The notes under the pieces were generated by a model. It searched no databases. It saw nothing but the letters and a program-made list of their open reading frames with translations, and was not told the DNA's origin. Made by a program: the position numbers and the translations under genes. Positions 8,526 through 18,689 of a stretch of 64,000 nucleotides of DNA are shown piece after piece; position 1 is the stretch's first letter; each line of letters begins with the position of its first letter. This DNA is from CAJCJE01 sp036494465 (GTDB lineage Bacteria > Actinomycetota > Actinomycetes > Mycobacteriales > Pseudonocardiaceae), in NCBI GenBank assembly GCA_036494465.1, contig DASXOJ010000250.1, positions 12,283 to 76,282 of the forward strand, read 5' to 3'.

Positions 8526-8796
8526 TGTCCGGCCTGGGGCGGTTCTGTGGAGATTCTGTGCGCAGCACAGGGAAATTCCGTTCACCCGTGTCAACCGGTG
8601 AGCTGACCGGCTAGGCTGGACCTGCCGCACTGGCGCCAAGGGGGGAAAGCCGTCGTGAACAGCTAGCCAGGAATCCAGGCCACTCGCCGCGCGAGTTCAC
8701 CATCACCATCACCTTCGCCGTGTCCGTGACGGGCGCGGTCGCTCCGGCCTGCGCGCTGCTTTTCGCTGTGTCAATTCAATACAGGGGGGAAACACT
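8526..8796 (+). other. Intergenic leader before the DUF1906 gene
   Basis: 271 bp with no supported gene. It contains a TAGGCT -10-like box near 8612-8617, and a GTG-AAC-AGC-TAG minimal ORF at 8655 preceded by a strong purine run. A hydrophobic reading frame (ITITFAVSVTGAVAPACALL) lies at about 8702-8760, out of frame with the downstream gene. This last item resembles a signal or membrane segment but has no start codon in frame. Confidence 0.3.
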
Positions 8797-11109
8797 GTGG
8801 TGGACGCCAAAGTCCTGCAGGCACAACAGTGGGTGAATGCCACCTATGGCACCGTCGCTGGTTATGTCAAATGCCCCGAGGACGGTAAAACGGCCTGGTC
8901 GGTGATGTATTCGCTGACTATGGGCTTACAGCACGAACTCGGGATCACCGCGCTGTCGGCGAACTTCGGACCGGCGACCCTCGCCGCGCTCGGCGCGGGC
9001 GTTCCGGTTTCGACACCGAACCAGAACCTCGTCCGGATTATTCAATCCGGCTGCTTCTGCAAGGGTTACAACGCGGGCGACATCGACGGCAACTTCGGCA
9101 TCACCACCCAGGGCGCCGTCGACTCGATGATGGTGAACGCCGGCCTGACCGACGGCCTCGGCGCGGTGCTCACGCCGAAGGTGATGAAAGCGCTGCTGTC
9201 CATGGACGCGTACGTGGTCCTCGCCGGTGGCAGCGATGATGTCCGCACCATCCAGCAATGGCTCAACGGCCGCTACATCAACCGGCGCGACTTCTTCATC
9301 AGCCCGTGCGACGGCCTTTTCTCGCGCGGCGTCGAAACGGCGATGATCTACGCCATCCAGTACGAGCTCGGCATGGCCGACGGCGTGGCCACTGGCGCGT
9401 TCGGGCCAGCCACCCAGGCCGGACTGCGCCAGCACACCGTCAAGAACGGCGATTCCGGCGTCTGGGTGAGCCTGTTCAGCGCGGCGATGGTGTTCAACGG
9501 CTATGGCTCGTTCATCGACTCCTTCGACAGCGACCTGGCCGCGTCGGTCACCAACTTCCAGCAGTTCTCCCAACTCACCGCCTCCGGCCAGGGCGACTTC
9601 GCCACCTGGGCGGAGCTGCTCGTTTCCACCGGCGACCCGACCCGGCCGGGCACCGCGTGCGACTGCATCACCACGATCACTCCGGCGATCGGCCAGACGC
9701 TCTACGGCGCGGGCTACCGCATCGTCGGCCGCTACCTCGACGAACGCGGCACCACGCTGGACAAGAAGATCAAGCCGGGCGAGCTGGAAACGATCTTCGC
9801 CGCCGGTCTCAACGTGCTGCCCATCTCCCAGTACTACGGGGGAGAGGCGGCATACTTCACCCATGCGCAGGGTTACACCGACGCGGTCGACGCCCAGACC
9901 GCCGCGCTCGGCTTCGGCTTCAACCCGGGCACGGTGATCTACTTCGCCGTCGACTACGACGCCACCCAGGCCGACATCGACGCCAACATCGTGCCCTACT
10001 TCTACGGCATCGTGGCCGGTCTCGCCTCCCAGGGCAACCGCTTCATCCACGGCGTCTACGGGTCGCGCAACGTCTGCGCGCAAGTGACCAGCAGGACCGA
10101 CGCGCGCTGGTCGTTCGTATCCGGCATGTCCACCGGGTTCTCCGGCAACATGGGCTTCCCGCTGCCGGACAACTGGGCGTTCAACCAGATCCAGACGCTT
10201 ACGGTCGGCTCGGGCGCAGGCGCCGTGCAGATCGACAAGGACGTGCACAACTCGAACACCGACCCCGGCGTGTCGTCGATCAATTCGATCACCTACCCCG
10301 CCGATGGCTTCGTCGACTTCGTCAGCAACCTCTACGTGCTCGCGACGACGTACGGCAAAATCAACCCGAACCTGCTGGTCATGCAGTACCTCCGGCAACT
10401 GGACGCGAAGTACATCGGTGTGGCCTGGCAGCTCCTCATCGGCGATGTCGACCAGGACTTCATCACCTACGCGCAGAGCAACGGCGCGCTCAGCAGCCAG
10501 GTCACGCAGTACGCGGACCCGTTCTACGGCAACCAGATCGACGTGGCGCACTTCGGAGCGTCCGCCAACGGCCAGTACCTCTCCCTCCAGCCGACCGGCA
10601 TCACCGATTCCACCATCGGTGACGTGACAGCCTGGGGCGGCGACCTGATGACCTTCTACGGCGAATGGCGGGCCAACAGCGACAGCTACTCCTCCGGCTA
10701 CACCTACTGCCAGGAACGGCTCGCCAAGATCGACGGCGGCGGCACCTTCAGGTTGTCCGACCTCATCGAAGACGCGGACTCGTACAACGTCGTCAAGAGC
10801 GTCCTCGGCGGCGGCGACGTGTCCAGCGTGGTGAACGACTACTACCGGCACGGCGGCTACAGTTCCCGGTTCAAGCAGTTCTTCCAGGGGCGCTTCGGCG
10901 GGACTTCGGCCGGTGCGGCCGCGGCTGCCAACGCCATCCTGCTGAGCACCGACCCCGCCATCTCGGTGCCCAGGCTTGGGCTGATCCAGTCGACCGGCGG
11001 TGTCTATACCGTGATGCCGAATGTTCTGCCGACAGACAAACTCAATGAGTTCTGCGCCGGATTCGGCGACGTACTCCAAGCAAGAGTGGAAGAAGAACAG
11101 GGAACGTGA
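8797..11109 (+). CDS. DUF1906 glycoside-hydrolase-like protein with peptidoglycan-binding-like repeats
   Basis: 770 residues. Residues ~1-275 contain three or four weakly similar helical repeats of peptidoglycan-binding type (IDGNFGITTQGAVDSMM; GAFGPATQAGLRQ). Residues ~285-495 form a DUF1906 (Rv2525c-like) TIM-barrel domain: YRIVGRYLDERGT, LNVLPISQYYGG, VIYFAVDYDATQADI and a late DKDVH. DUF1906 resembles lysozyme-like glycosidases. The last ~270 residues are unassigned. No signal peptide is visible from the GTG at 8797, which follows AGGGGGG at 8 nt. The stop overlaps the next gene's GTG by 4 nt, so it heads a coupled three-gene cassette probably acting on the envelope. Confidence 0.75.
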   Translation: MVDAKVLQAQQWVNATYGTVAGYVKCPEDGKTAWSVMYSLTMGLQHELGITALSANFGPATLAALGAGVPVSTPNQNLVRIIQSGCFCKGYNAGDIDGNFGITTQGAVDSMMVNAGLTDGLGAVLTPKVMKALLSMDAYVVLAGGSDDVRTIQQWLNGRYINRRDFFISPCDGLFSRGVETAMIYAIQYELGMADGVATGAFGPATQAGLRQHTVKNGDSGVWVSLFSAAMVFNGYGSFIDSFDSDLAASVTNFQQFSQLTASGQGDFATWAELLVSTGDPTRPGTACDCITTITPAIGQTLYGAGYRIVGRYLDERGTTLDKKIKPGELETIFAAGLNVLPISQYYGGEAAYFTHAQGYTDAVDAQTAALGFGFNPGTVIYFAVDYDATQADIDANIVPYFYGIVAGLASQGNRFIHGVYGSRNVCAQVTSRTDARWSFVSGMSTGFSGNMGFPLPDNWAFNQIQTLTVGSGAGAVQIDKDVHNSNTDPGVSSINSITYPADGFVDFVSNLYVLATTYGKINPNLLVMQYLRQLDAKYIGVAWQLLIGDVDQDFITYAQSNGALSSQVTQYADPFYGNQIDVAHFGASANGQYLSLQPTGITDSTIGDVTAWGGDLMTFYGEWRANSDSYSSGYTYCQERLAKIDGGGTFRLSDLIEDADSYNVVKSVLGGGDVSSVVNDYYRHGGYSSRFKQFFQGRFGGTSAGAAAAANAILLSTDPAISVPRLGLIQSTGGVYTVMPNVLPTDKLNEFCAGFGDVLQARVEEEQGT

Positions 11110-11561
11110 GTCGCCTTCTCGCCGTGCTGATCCTCGGCTTCGCATTATTCGCCCCGGTGATCAGCTTCGCTCTGCTGGTCATAAAACTGATCTTCACCGG
11201 GCTGAACCGGCGGTTTATCCCGCCTCGCCGATCCGTCGCCTGGACACAGGCGGCGGTGGCGGTGTTGTGCGCCGCGGCCACCGTGTACTCGATCGGAGTG
11301 TGGTCGGGCGGGTTCTTCGACATCGCCAGCAGCCCGTGCGCCGACAAGCTACCTGCGAACCCTGCCTACCAGCAGAGCTGGCTTCCGCTGGCCAACGCCT
11401 GCCGGTACCTGGATGGCACCACCTCGCCCCAGTTGGTGCCCTCCTACGTCAACCCCACCGTCTTCACCTGCCTGGCAGGCGCCGCGATCTGCGTCGCGCT
11501 GGTCGTCTGGTCGGCAGTGCGTGAAATCAACTACGAGAGAGCGAGTTACGCGGATGAGTGA
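11106..11561 (+). CDS. Small membrane protein of the DUF1906 cassette
   Basis: 151 residues. Hydrophobic segments lie at about 4-28, 45-68 and 112-135, with an intervening extracytoplasmic-like loop that contains two cysteines (PCADKL, NACRYL) able to form a disulfide. No known family recognised. It overlaps the upstream gene by 4 nt (GTGA) and the downstream Tat protein by 8 nt, so the three are almost certainly cotranslated. Confidence 0.65.
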   Translation: MSRLLAVLILGFALFAPVISFALLVIKLIFTGLNRRFIPPRRSVAWTQAAVAVLCAAATVYSIGVWSGGFFDIASSPCADKLPANPAYQQSWLPLANACRYLDGTTSPQLVPSYVNPTVFTCLAGAAICVALVVWSAVREINYERASYADE

Positions 11562-12231
11562 CCACAGACCAGTCTCGCGACGACGACTGCTCAGCTATGG
11601 ACTCGGCACGGCAGGCGGCGTCCTGCTCGCCTCCGGCCTCACCCAACCCGCCTTCGCCGCCCGGCCCGCCGCCGCGTGGACCGCGAACACCACCGCGAAC
11701 GGCTGGCCGGTGATCTCGGGGCCGAAACCGCTGGAGATCGAGGGCACCGACCTCGCGGTCGCGGTCCTGCCCGGTCCGGTGGCGACCGTGCTGCTGCACT
11801 GCGCCCGCCGGTTCTGCTACGAGATCGACGACACGCTGACCCAGGCGGACGTGTCCGGGTATTCCGCCAGCCGATCGGTCGGCGCGGCGTTCGAGAGCAA
11901 CTACCTGTCGGGCACGGCACTCGCGCTGCGACCCAACTTCTACCCGCTCGGCGTCAAGAACGGGTTCTTCCCCCACGACATCGTGATCATCCGGGACATC
12001 CTGGCCGACTGCGAGGGCCTGGTCCGGTGGGGTGGCGACCTGAATCCGGCCAAGGAATCCCACTTCCAGATCGACGTCGCGCCGGACAACGGCAAACTCG
12101 CCGGGGTCGCGAACAAGATCACCCGCTGGCAGCAGCTACCCGGCCAGGGCGCGGGTTCCGCGATCGATCCGTTCAGCCCGAACCGGCTCCGCGCCGCGCA
12201 GGCGTTGCAGACCCAGCAGAGCCACCACTAG
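11554..12231 (+). CDS. Tat-exported M15-peptidase-like protein lacking zinc ligands
   Basis: 225 residues. SRRRLLSYGLG with a following hydrophobic segment ending AFAARPAA is a twin-arginine signal. Residues ~105-175 align by eye with D-Ala-D-Ala carboxypeptidases of family M15: ESNYLSGTALAL corresponds to SNHxSGTAIDL, and VRWGGDLNP...ESHFQI to RWGGDY...EMHFEI. The first His (Tyr117) and the Asp (Ala124) are replaced; only His170 remains. It is probably a catalytically dead wall-binding relative, or active by another route. ATG 11554 is embedded in the preceding gene. The 3' end overlaps the convergent recQ by 4 bp. Confidence 0.6.
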   Translation: MSDHRPVSRRRLLSYGLGTAGGVLLASGLTQPAFAARPAAAWTANTTANGWPVISGPKPLEIEGTDLAVAVLPGPVATVLLHCARRFCYEIDDTLTQADVSGYSASRSVGAAFESNYLSGTALALRPNFYPLGVKNGFFPHDIVIIRDILADCEGLVRWGGDLNPAKESHFQIDVAPDNGKLAGVANKITRWQQLPGQGAGSAIDPFSPNRLRAAQALQTQQSHH

Positions 12232-14084
12232 TCACCGTCGGTGGAACCCAGCGTTTCCAGGACGCCCTCGCCGTACTTGGCGAGTTTGTTCTCGCCGACG
12301 CCGCTGATCTTGCTCAGCTCCGCCAGGCTGGTCGGCGCGTCGGCGGCGATCGCGCGCAGGGTGGCGTCGTGGAAGATCACGTACGCGGGCACGCCCTGTT
12401 CCTTGGCGGTCGCCGCGCGCCAGGAGCGCAACTGCTCGAACAGGCCCGCGGCGGGGCCGGTCAGCTCGACAGCGGGAGCCTTGCCCTTGCCACCGCTCGA
12501 CGTCGAGCGCGAGCGCGACTTGGTACGTTCCGGGTCGCGGCGCAGCAGCACGTCCCGCTGCCTGCTCAGCACCTCGCTGCTGGCCTCGGTGAGTACCAGC
12601 GTGCCGTAGTCGCCCTCGACCGCGAGCAGTCCTTCCGCCAGCAGCTGCCGGGCGACCCCGCGCCATTCGCTCTCGTTGAGCTCGGTGCCGATGCCGAACA
12701 CGGTCAGCGTGTCGTGGTCGTGCTCGATGACCTTCGCGGTCTTGCGGCCCAGCAGGATGTCGATGATCTGGCCAGCGCCGAACTTCTGCCGCCGCTCCCT
12801 GGCCAGCCGGAACACCGAGGACAGGAGCTTCTGCGCGGCGATCGTGCCGTCCCACGACTCGGGCGGGGTGATGCAGGTGTCGCAGTTGCCGCACGGCTCC
12901 GCCGACTGACCGAAGTAGTTCAGCAGCCGCACCCGGCGGCACTCGACCGTCTCACACAGCGCCAGCATCGCCTCCAGATGGGTGCCGAGCTTGCGGCGCT
13001 GGGCGGCGTCCCCTTCGGACGTGTCGATCATCTTCCGTTGCTGCACAACGTCTTGCAGCCCGTACGCCAGCCACGCGGTCGACGGCAGCCCGTCGCGGCC
13101 TGCGCGGCCGGTCTCCTGGTAGTAGCCCTCGACCGACTTGGGCAGGTCCAGGTGCGCGACGAAGCGCACGTCCGGCTTGTCGATGCCCATGCCGAACGCG
13201 ATCGTGGCGACCATGACCAGGCCGTCCTCGCGCAGGAATCGCGACTGGTTGGCCGCGCGCACGCTCGAATCCAGACCGGCGTGGTAGGGGAGCGCGGCGA
13301 TTCCGTTCTGCACCAGGAATTCCGCGGTCTTGTCCACCGACGCCTTGGACAGGCAGTACACGATGCCCGCGTCGCCAGGGTGCTCGGTGCGCAGCAGGTC
13401 GAGCAGCTGTTTCCTGGGCTCGTTCTTCGGCGCGATCCGGTACTGGATGTTCGGCCGGTCGAAACTCGACACGAAGTGCTTGGCCTGCTCCAGGTTCAGC
13501 CGCTGCGCGATCTCCGCCGCGGTCGTCTGGGTCGCGGTCGCGGTCAGCGCGATCCTCGGGATCGACGGCCAGCGCTCGTGCAACGTGGACAGGTTCAGGT
13601 AGTCCGGCCGGAAGTCGTGGCCCCACTGGGAAACACAGTGCGCCTCGTCGATGGCGAACAACGCGATCGAGCCGCGTTCGAGCAGCCGCAGCGTCGCCTC
13701 GTTGCGCAGCCGTTCGGGCGCGAGGTAGAGCAGGTCGAGTTCGCCGTTGACGAACTCCAGTTCGACCAGGCGCCGCTCGTCCGGGTCCTGCGTCGAGTTG
13801 AGGAACCGCGCGCGGATGCCCAGCGCCTCGCACGCGTCGACCTGGTCCTGCATCAGCGCGATCAGCGGCGAGACCACCACCCCGACCCCCGGCCGTACCA
13901 GCGCCGGGATCTGGTAGCACAGCGACTTGCCGCCACCGGTCGGCATCAGCACCAGCGCGTCGCCGCCACCGACGACCTGCTCGATGATCTCCTGCTGCTG
14001 ACCCCGGAACGAGTCGTAGCCGAAGACCCGGTGCAGCACGTCGGCGGCATCGGTCCGCTGATCCTGATCTTGCTGAGTTTCCAC
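12228..14084 (-). CDS. recQ: ATP-dependent DNA helicase RecQ
   Basis: 618 residues from the GTG at 14084 (a TTG at 14114 is possible). SF2 helicase motifs: motif 0 FRGQQQEIIEQ, Walker A MPTGGGKS, DEAH box AIDEAHCVSQWGHDFRPDY, motif III TATAT, and motif VI YYQETGRAGRDG. These are followed by the RecQ zinc-binding cysteines (CRRVRLLNYFGQ, CGNCDTC), a winged helix, and a C-terminal HRDC domain (TSLAELSKISGVGENKLAKYGE). It unwinds 3'-5' in recombination and replication repair. TAGACT ends 7 nt before the GTG, favouring a leaderless start at 14084. Confidence 0.9.
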   Translation of the reverse strand: METQQDQDQRTDAADVLHRVFGYDSFRGQQQEIIEQVVGGGDALVLMPTGGGKSLCYQIPALVRPGVGVVVSPLIALMQDQVDACEALGIRARFLNSTQDPDERRLVELEFVNGELDLLYLAPERLRNEATLRLLERGSIALFAIDEAHCVSQWGHDFRPDYLNLSTLHERWPSIPRIALTATATQTTAAEIAQRLNLEQAKHFVSSFDRPNIQYRIAPKNEPRKQLLDLLRTEHPGDAGIVYCLSKASVDKTAEFLVQNGIAALPYHAGLDSSVRAANQSRFLREDGLVMVATIAFGMGIDKPDVRFVAHLDLPKSVEGYYQETGRAGRDGLPSTAWLAYGLQDVVQQRKMIDTSEGDAAQRRKLGTHLEAMLALCETVECRRVRLLNYFGQSAEPCGNCDTCITPPESWDGTIAAQKLLSSVFRLARERRQKFGAGQIIDILLGRKTAKVIEHDHDTLTVFGIGTELNESEWRGVARQLLAEGLLAVEGDYGTLVLTEASSEVLSRQRDVLLRRDPERTKSRSRSTSSGGKGKAPAVELTGPAAGLFEQLRSWRAATAKEQGVPAYVIFHDATLRAIAADAPTSLAELSKISGVGENKLAKYGEGVLETLGSTDGD

Positions 14085-14149
14085 CCGCGCGAGTCTAGGC
14101 GCTCCGTCCGACAACGGCGTTCCAGCACGTGGAAACTGCTCGGCAAGAA

Positions 14150-14179
14150 GGGCCCGGTTCGGGCGCGGTCACCGGGCCC
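14150..14179 (-). terminator. Intrinsic terminator after the encapsulin genes
   Basis: On the minus strand a perfect 9-bp stem GGGCCCGGT/ACCGGGCCC with a 12-nt loop is followed by TTCTT. It begins 34 nt after the second encapsulin stop and ends 65 nt before recQ, separating the two transcripts. Confidence 0.6.
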
Positions 14180-14213
14180 CTCCCTCCTGCCAGACAGTTG
14201 GCCCGCCCTCGTT

Positions 14214-15611
14214 TTACCTGCCCAGTTCGATGTTTTCCAGCACGCCCAGCGCGTCCGGCACCAGGACCGCCACCGAGTAGTAGACGCTCACCAGGTAGGA
14301 GATGATCGCCTTCTCGCTGATGCCCATGAACCGCACGGACACGCCCGGCTCCACCTCGTCCGGGATGCCGGTGTGGTGCAGGCCGATCACGCCCCGGTCG
14401 TCCTCGCCGGTGCGCATGGCAATGATCGACGTGGTGTTGTCCGCGCCGATCGGCAGTTTGTCGCACGGCAGGATCGGTACCCCGCGCCACGCCGACATCG
14501 CGCGCCCGTCCACCACCACCGGATCCGGGTAGAGGCCGAGCTTGTTGCACTGCCTGCCGAACGCCGCGATCGCCTTGGGATGCGCCAGGAACAACCGGGT
14601 CTTGCGGCGCAGCCGCAGCAACTCGTCCATGTCCTCCGGCGTCGGCGGACCGCTGCGGGTCGGGATCCGGAACTTGAGATCGGCGTTGTGCAGCAGGCCG
14701 AAATCCGGGTTGTTGATCAGGTCGTGTTCCTGCCGCTCGCGCAGCGCCTGGATGGTCAGCCGCAACTGCTGCTGCGTCTGGTCCATCGGACCGTTGTAGA
14801 GGTCGGCCACCCTGGTGTGCACGCGCAGCAGGGTCTGCGCGACCGCGAGTTCGTACTGGCGCGGCGCGAGCTCGTAGTCCGCGAACGTGCCGGGCAGTTC
14901 GTACTCGCCGGACTGGCCGGACGCGAGGTTGATCTCCGCCTCACCGCGCTTGTTCTGCGCGTGTTGCGGCTGCGCCCTGAACTCGGCGACCTGCGCCCGC
15001 AGCGCCTCGGACGAGTCGGCGACCTCCTGGAATGCCTGCCTGGTCAGGGTCAGCACGATGCACGAGGTCACCGCCTTGACCGCGTAGTGCCACTGGCCCT
15101 CGTCCAGCAGCGCCTCGGCGCCGAACTGGTCACCGTCGGACAGTGCGTCCAGCACGATCTCGTCGCCGTACTTGCCGTCGGCGATCCGGTTCGCCCGCCC
15201 GTGCGCGAGCAGATAGACCTGGTCAGCGGCCTGACCCGGTTCGACCAGCACGTCACCGGCCGCGTAGTCGCGCTGGGTGAACCGGCCGGCCAGGGCGATC
15301 AGCGCCAGCTCGTCGCCGAACCCGCGCAGCAGCGGAAGTTCGCCCAGCTCCGCGGGGATCACCTGGACCTGCGAGCCGACGTTCGTGAACTCGATGCGCC
15401 CATCGCCCAGCGTGTATGTCAACCTGCGGTTCACGCGGTAGACGGCGCCCTTCGCCTCCACCCACGGCAGGTGCGAAAGCAGATAACGCGGGGTGATGCC
15501 CTGCATCTGCGGCACGGACTTGGTGGTGGTCGCGAGTTTCCGCGCGGCTGCCGTACCCAGGCTCAGTTGCGACGATTCCGTCGTGATATCGGGTTCCTCG
15601 GTCTGCGTCAT
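14214..15611 (-). CDS. Family 2B encapsulin shell protein (second of tandem pair)
   Basis: 465 residues. It aligns end to end with the upstream paralogue and has the Family 2B layout: an N-terminal arm (QLSLGTAAARKLATTTKSVPQ), an HK97-type P-domain, an internal cyclic-nucleotide-binding-like domain at ~95-215 (AAGDVLVEPGQAADQVYLLAHG, DQFGAEALL), then the long helix region ARTxxxRVADLYN and the A-domain ending VRFMGISEKAIISYLVSVYYS. Family 2B shells form icosahedral protein compartments, often around terpenoid enzymes. The phosphate-binding cassette lacks the usual Arg. Its ATG is 5 nt after the upstream stop. No cargo gene adjoins it. Confidence 0.85.
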   Translation of the reverse strand: MTQTEEPDITTESSQLSLGTAAARKLATTTKSVPQMQGITPRYLLSHLPWVEAKGAVYRVNRRLTYTLGDGRIEFTNVGSQVQVIPAELGELPLLRGFGDELALIALAGRFTQRDYAAGDVLVEPGQAADQVYLLAHGRANRIADGKYGDEIVLDALSDGDQFGAEALLDEGQWHYAVKAVTSCIVLTLTRQAFQEVADSSEALRAQVAEFRAQPQHAQNKRGEAEINLASGQSGEYELPGTFADYELAPRQYELAVAQTLLRVHTRVADLYNGPMDQTQQQLRLTIQALRERQEHDLINNPDFGLLHNADLKFRIPTRSGPPTPEDMDELLRLRRKTRLFLAHPKAIAAFGRQCNKLGLYPDPVVVDGRAMSAWRGVPILPCDKLPIGADNTTSIIAMRTGEDDRGVIGLHHTGIPDEVEPGVSVRFMGISEKAIISYLVSVYYSVAVLVPDALGVLENIELGR

Positions 15612-15616
15612 TGTGC

Positions 15617-17029
<1,413 letters not shown>

Positions 17030-17428
17030 AACACACACTCCTCAAGCGATCTACCGGCTGGGCGTCGACGGGCACTGTCGAAGACCGCGACCGCCGGATA
17101 GGCAGCCCGGTCACCTGTGGGATTGTGCTGGAATGCTGCGATGAACTTGCGGGAAACTATTGGGGAAAAAGTGTTTCGATGGGTGCGCCCTTGCTGTCAT
17201 GGGGACGCTAGCACCGCCGTTCGTACGCACGCAGTCGCCCGAACGGGTTGCGCGGACACGATATCCGACCCTGTCGATCATGCGCTCCATCACCCGAACG
17301 GCCGCATTGTCGGTGAAGCTATCCGGGCCGAATTCACTCGTCGATACCAATGGCCGCCACGGCCGAGCAGGAATTCATGATGCCAGTGGTGCCCAACTGA
17401 ATCTCGCTGCTCTGAACGGGCGACCCGG
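17030..17428. other. Gene-free region upstream of the encapsulin pair
   Basis: About 400 bp between the encapsulin start and the 3' end of the DUF6923-like gene. Short open frames exist on both strands but none has a ribosome site, codon bias or family similarity. It is relatively AT-rich around 17150-17175 (GGGAAACTATTGGGGAAAAAG). It should contain the encapsulin promoter; I could not pick a confident -35/-10 pair. Confidence 0.4.
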
Positions 17429-18598
17429 TTATTTCGGCCCTCGCGCGCGAGCTGAAGCACGCCGCGCGGCGACCGCGCCGCCACCGAAGACGATCACCAC
17501 GGTGGTCAGCGCCCAGCGGCGTTCGGTATTCCGTTCTTCGTGGGAGGGTTGCGCCAGCAGTCGAGCCTTCGGCAGCACCGCTGGTGCGCTGGTCGGTTTC
17601 GGCGGGACTGGCGGAGGCGGCGGTGGCACGGTCGTGGTTGGCGGCGGCATCGTTGTGGTGCTGGGTGGGATGACCTGCGCGGGAACGGGTTTCGGCGTCG
17701 TCGTGGTGGTCGTGGGCGGTGGTGGTGGCCGGTGGGTCGTGGTCGGCGGTGGTGGCGGGCGAGTGGTCGGCGGGGCGGGCGTCGCGAGACAACCGGCGAG
17801 GTCGGTCACGTCCGCGGCGGACCAGTTCGCCTCCAGGGCTGCCGGACCCGAGCCGTCCAGCGGAATCCGGTACAACCGGCTTTGCCCGAACACGTCGTCC
17901 GCGATCGCGTACATCGTCTGGCCGGCCAATACGACCGAACCGTAATCCGCCCAACCGGGAAGTCCCGGCACGGCGCGGACTTTCCGCACCGCGCCGGAAT
18001 TCGGGTCGATGCTCACCACCGCATCGCCGTGCAAGCCGTAGAGCAGGCCGTTCGCGGTGTCCACCGCGAAATCGTCCACATCGCCGGCCAGCAATTCCGG
18101 GCGCAACCCGACCGAATGAGTCACCGCGCCGAATTGGCTGCTCGACGGGTCCACGTCGATCGCGAACAACTTCTCGTCAGCGCGAACGTAGAGGTCGCTG
18201 CCGAGCACCGCGCCGGCCACCGCGTCGGCGAGCCTGCCGCCCGCACCGCGCACCTGTCCGAGGTCGGACAGACCGCCCTGCGCACCGAGCCGTACCAGAT
18301 GGCCAGCGCCGCGGGTGGCGATGCCGTACACCTGATTCTGTTGCGCGGCATATCCGATCGCGTTCACCGGTGATCCCAGTTGAGTCACGGTCGAGCTGGT
18401 ACCGGCGGTCAGATCCACGCGCATCAGGGCGGACGCGCCACCGCCCCATTCAGCCGTTCGGACCTCAAGTGCAACACAGTTGGTGGTTGCGCTCGAGGGT
18501 TGCGCGGACAAAAGGGACAGCCCTATCACCGCGACGACGCAGAGAAGGCCCACTATCGGGTAAACCCGGGAAATACGGTTCGGTGTTCCGGTGCGCAT
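17429..18598 (-). CDS. Membrane-anchored extracellular beta-propeller (DUF6923-like) with Pro/Thr stalk
   Basis: 389 residues. Signal peptide or anchor at ~12-38 (VYPIVGLLCVVAVIGLSLL). Residues ~40-270 form propeller repeats (QNQVYGIATRGAGHLVRL; NGLLYGLHGDAVVSIDP; GQTMYAIADDVFGQSRLYRI) like DUF6923/SMP-type domains. A strongly Pro/Thr-rich stalk covers ~275-345, and a C-terminal transmembrane helix (WALTTVVIVFGGGAVAA) is followed by an RRASARARGPK tail. This is a surface-displayed sensor or adhesin-like architecture. No LPxTG sortase motif is present. Function unknown. Confidence 0.65.
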   Translation of the reverse strand: MRTGTPNRISRVYPIVGLLCVVAVIGLSLLSAQPSSATTNCVALEVRTAEWGGGASALMRVDLTAGTSSTVTQLGSPVNAIGYAAQQNQVYGIATRGAGHLVRLGAQGGLSDLGQVRGAGGRLADAVAGAVLGSDLYVRADEKLFAIDVDPSSSQFGAVTHSVGLRPELLAGDVDDFAVDTANGLLYGLHGDAVVSIDPNSGAVRKVRAVPGLPGWADYGSVVLAGQTMYAIADDVFGQSRLYRIPLDGSGPAALEANWSAADVTDLAGCLATPAPPTTRPPPPPTTTHRPPPPPTTTTTTPKPVPAQVIPPSTTTMPPPTTTVPPPPPPVPPKPTSAPAVLPKARLLAQPSHEERNTERRWALTTVVIVFGGGAVAARRASARARGPK

Positions 18599-18689
18599 CG
18601 GCCGCCAGTTCCGATCGGTTCAGCAACTTGGGGGTATGGGGTCCACGGTAACCCGTGTTCTAATACGGGGCCAGAGAGGACAGTGTTGA

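Noticed and set aside
17111..17350. 79-codon minus-strand ORF upstream of the encapsulins as a cargo protein
   Set aside because: No ribosome site, atypical composition and no targeting motif; more likely promoter DNA.
17570..17780. GGT/GGC-rich repeat tract as a CRISPR or minisatellite
   Set aside because: It encodes the Pro/Thr stalk of the surface propeller on the minus strand; codons explain the repetition.
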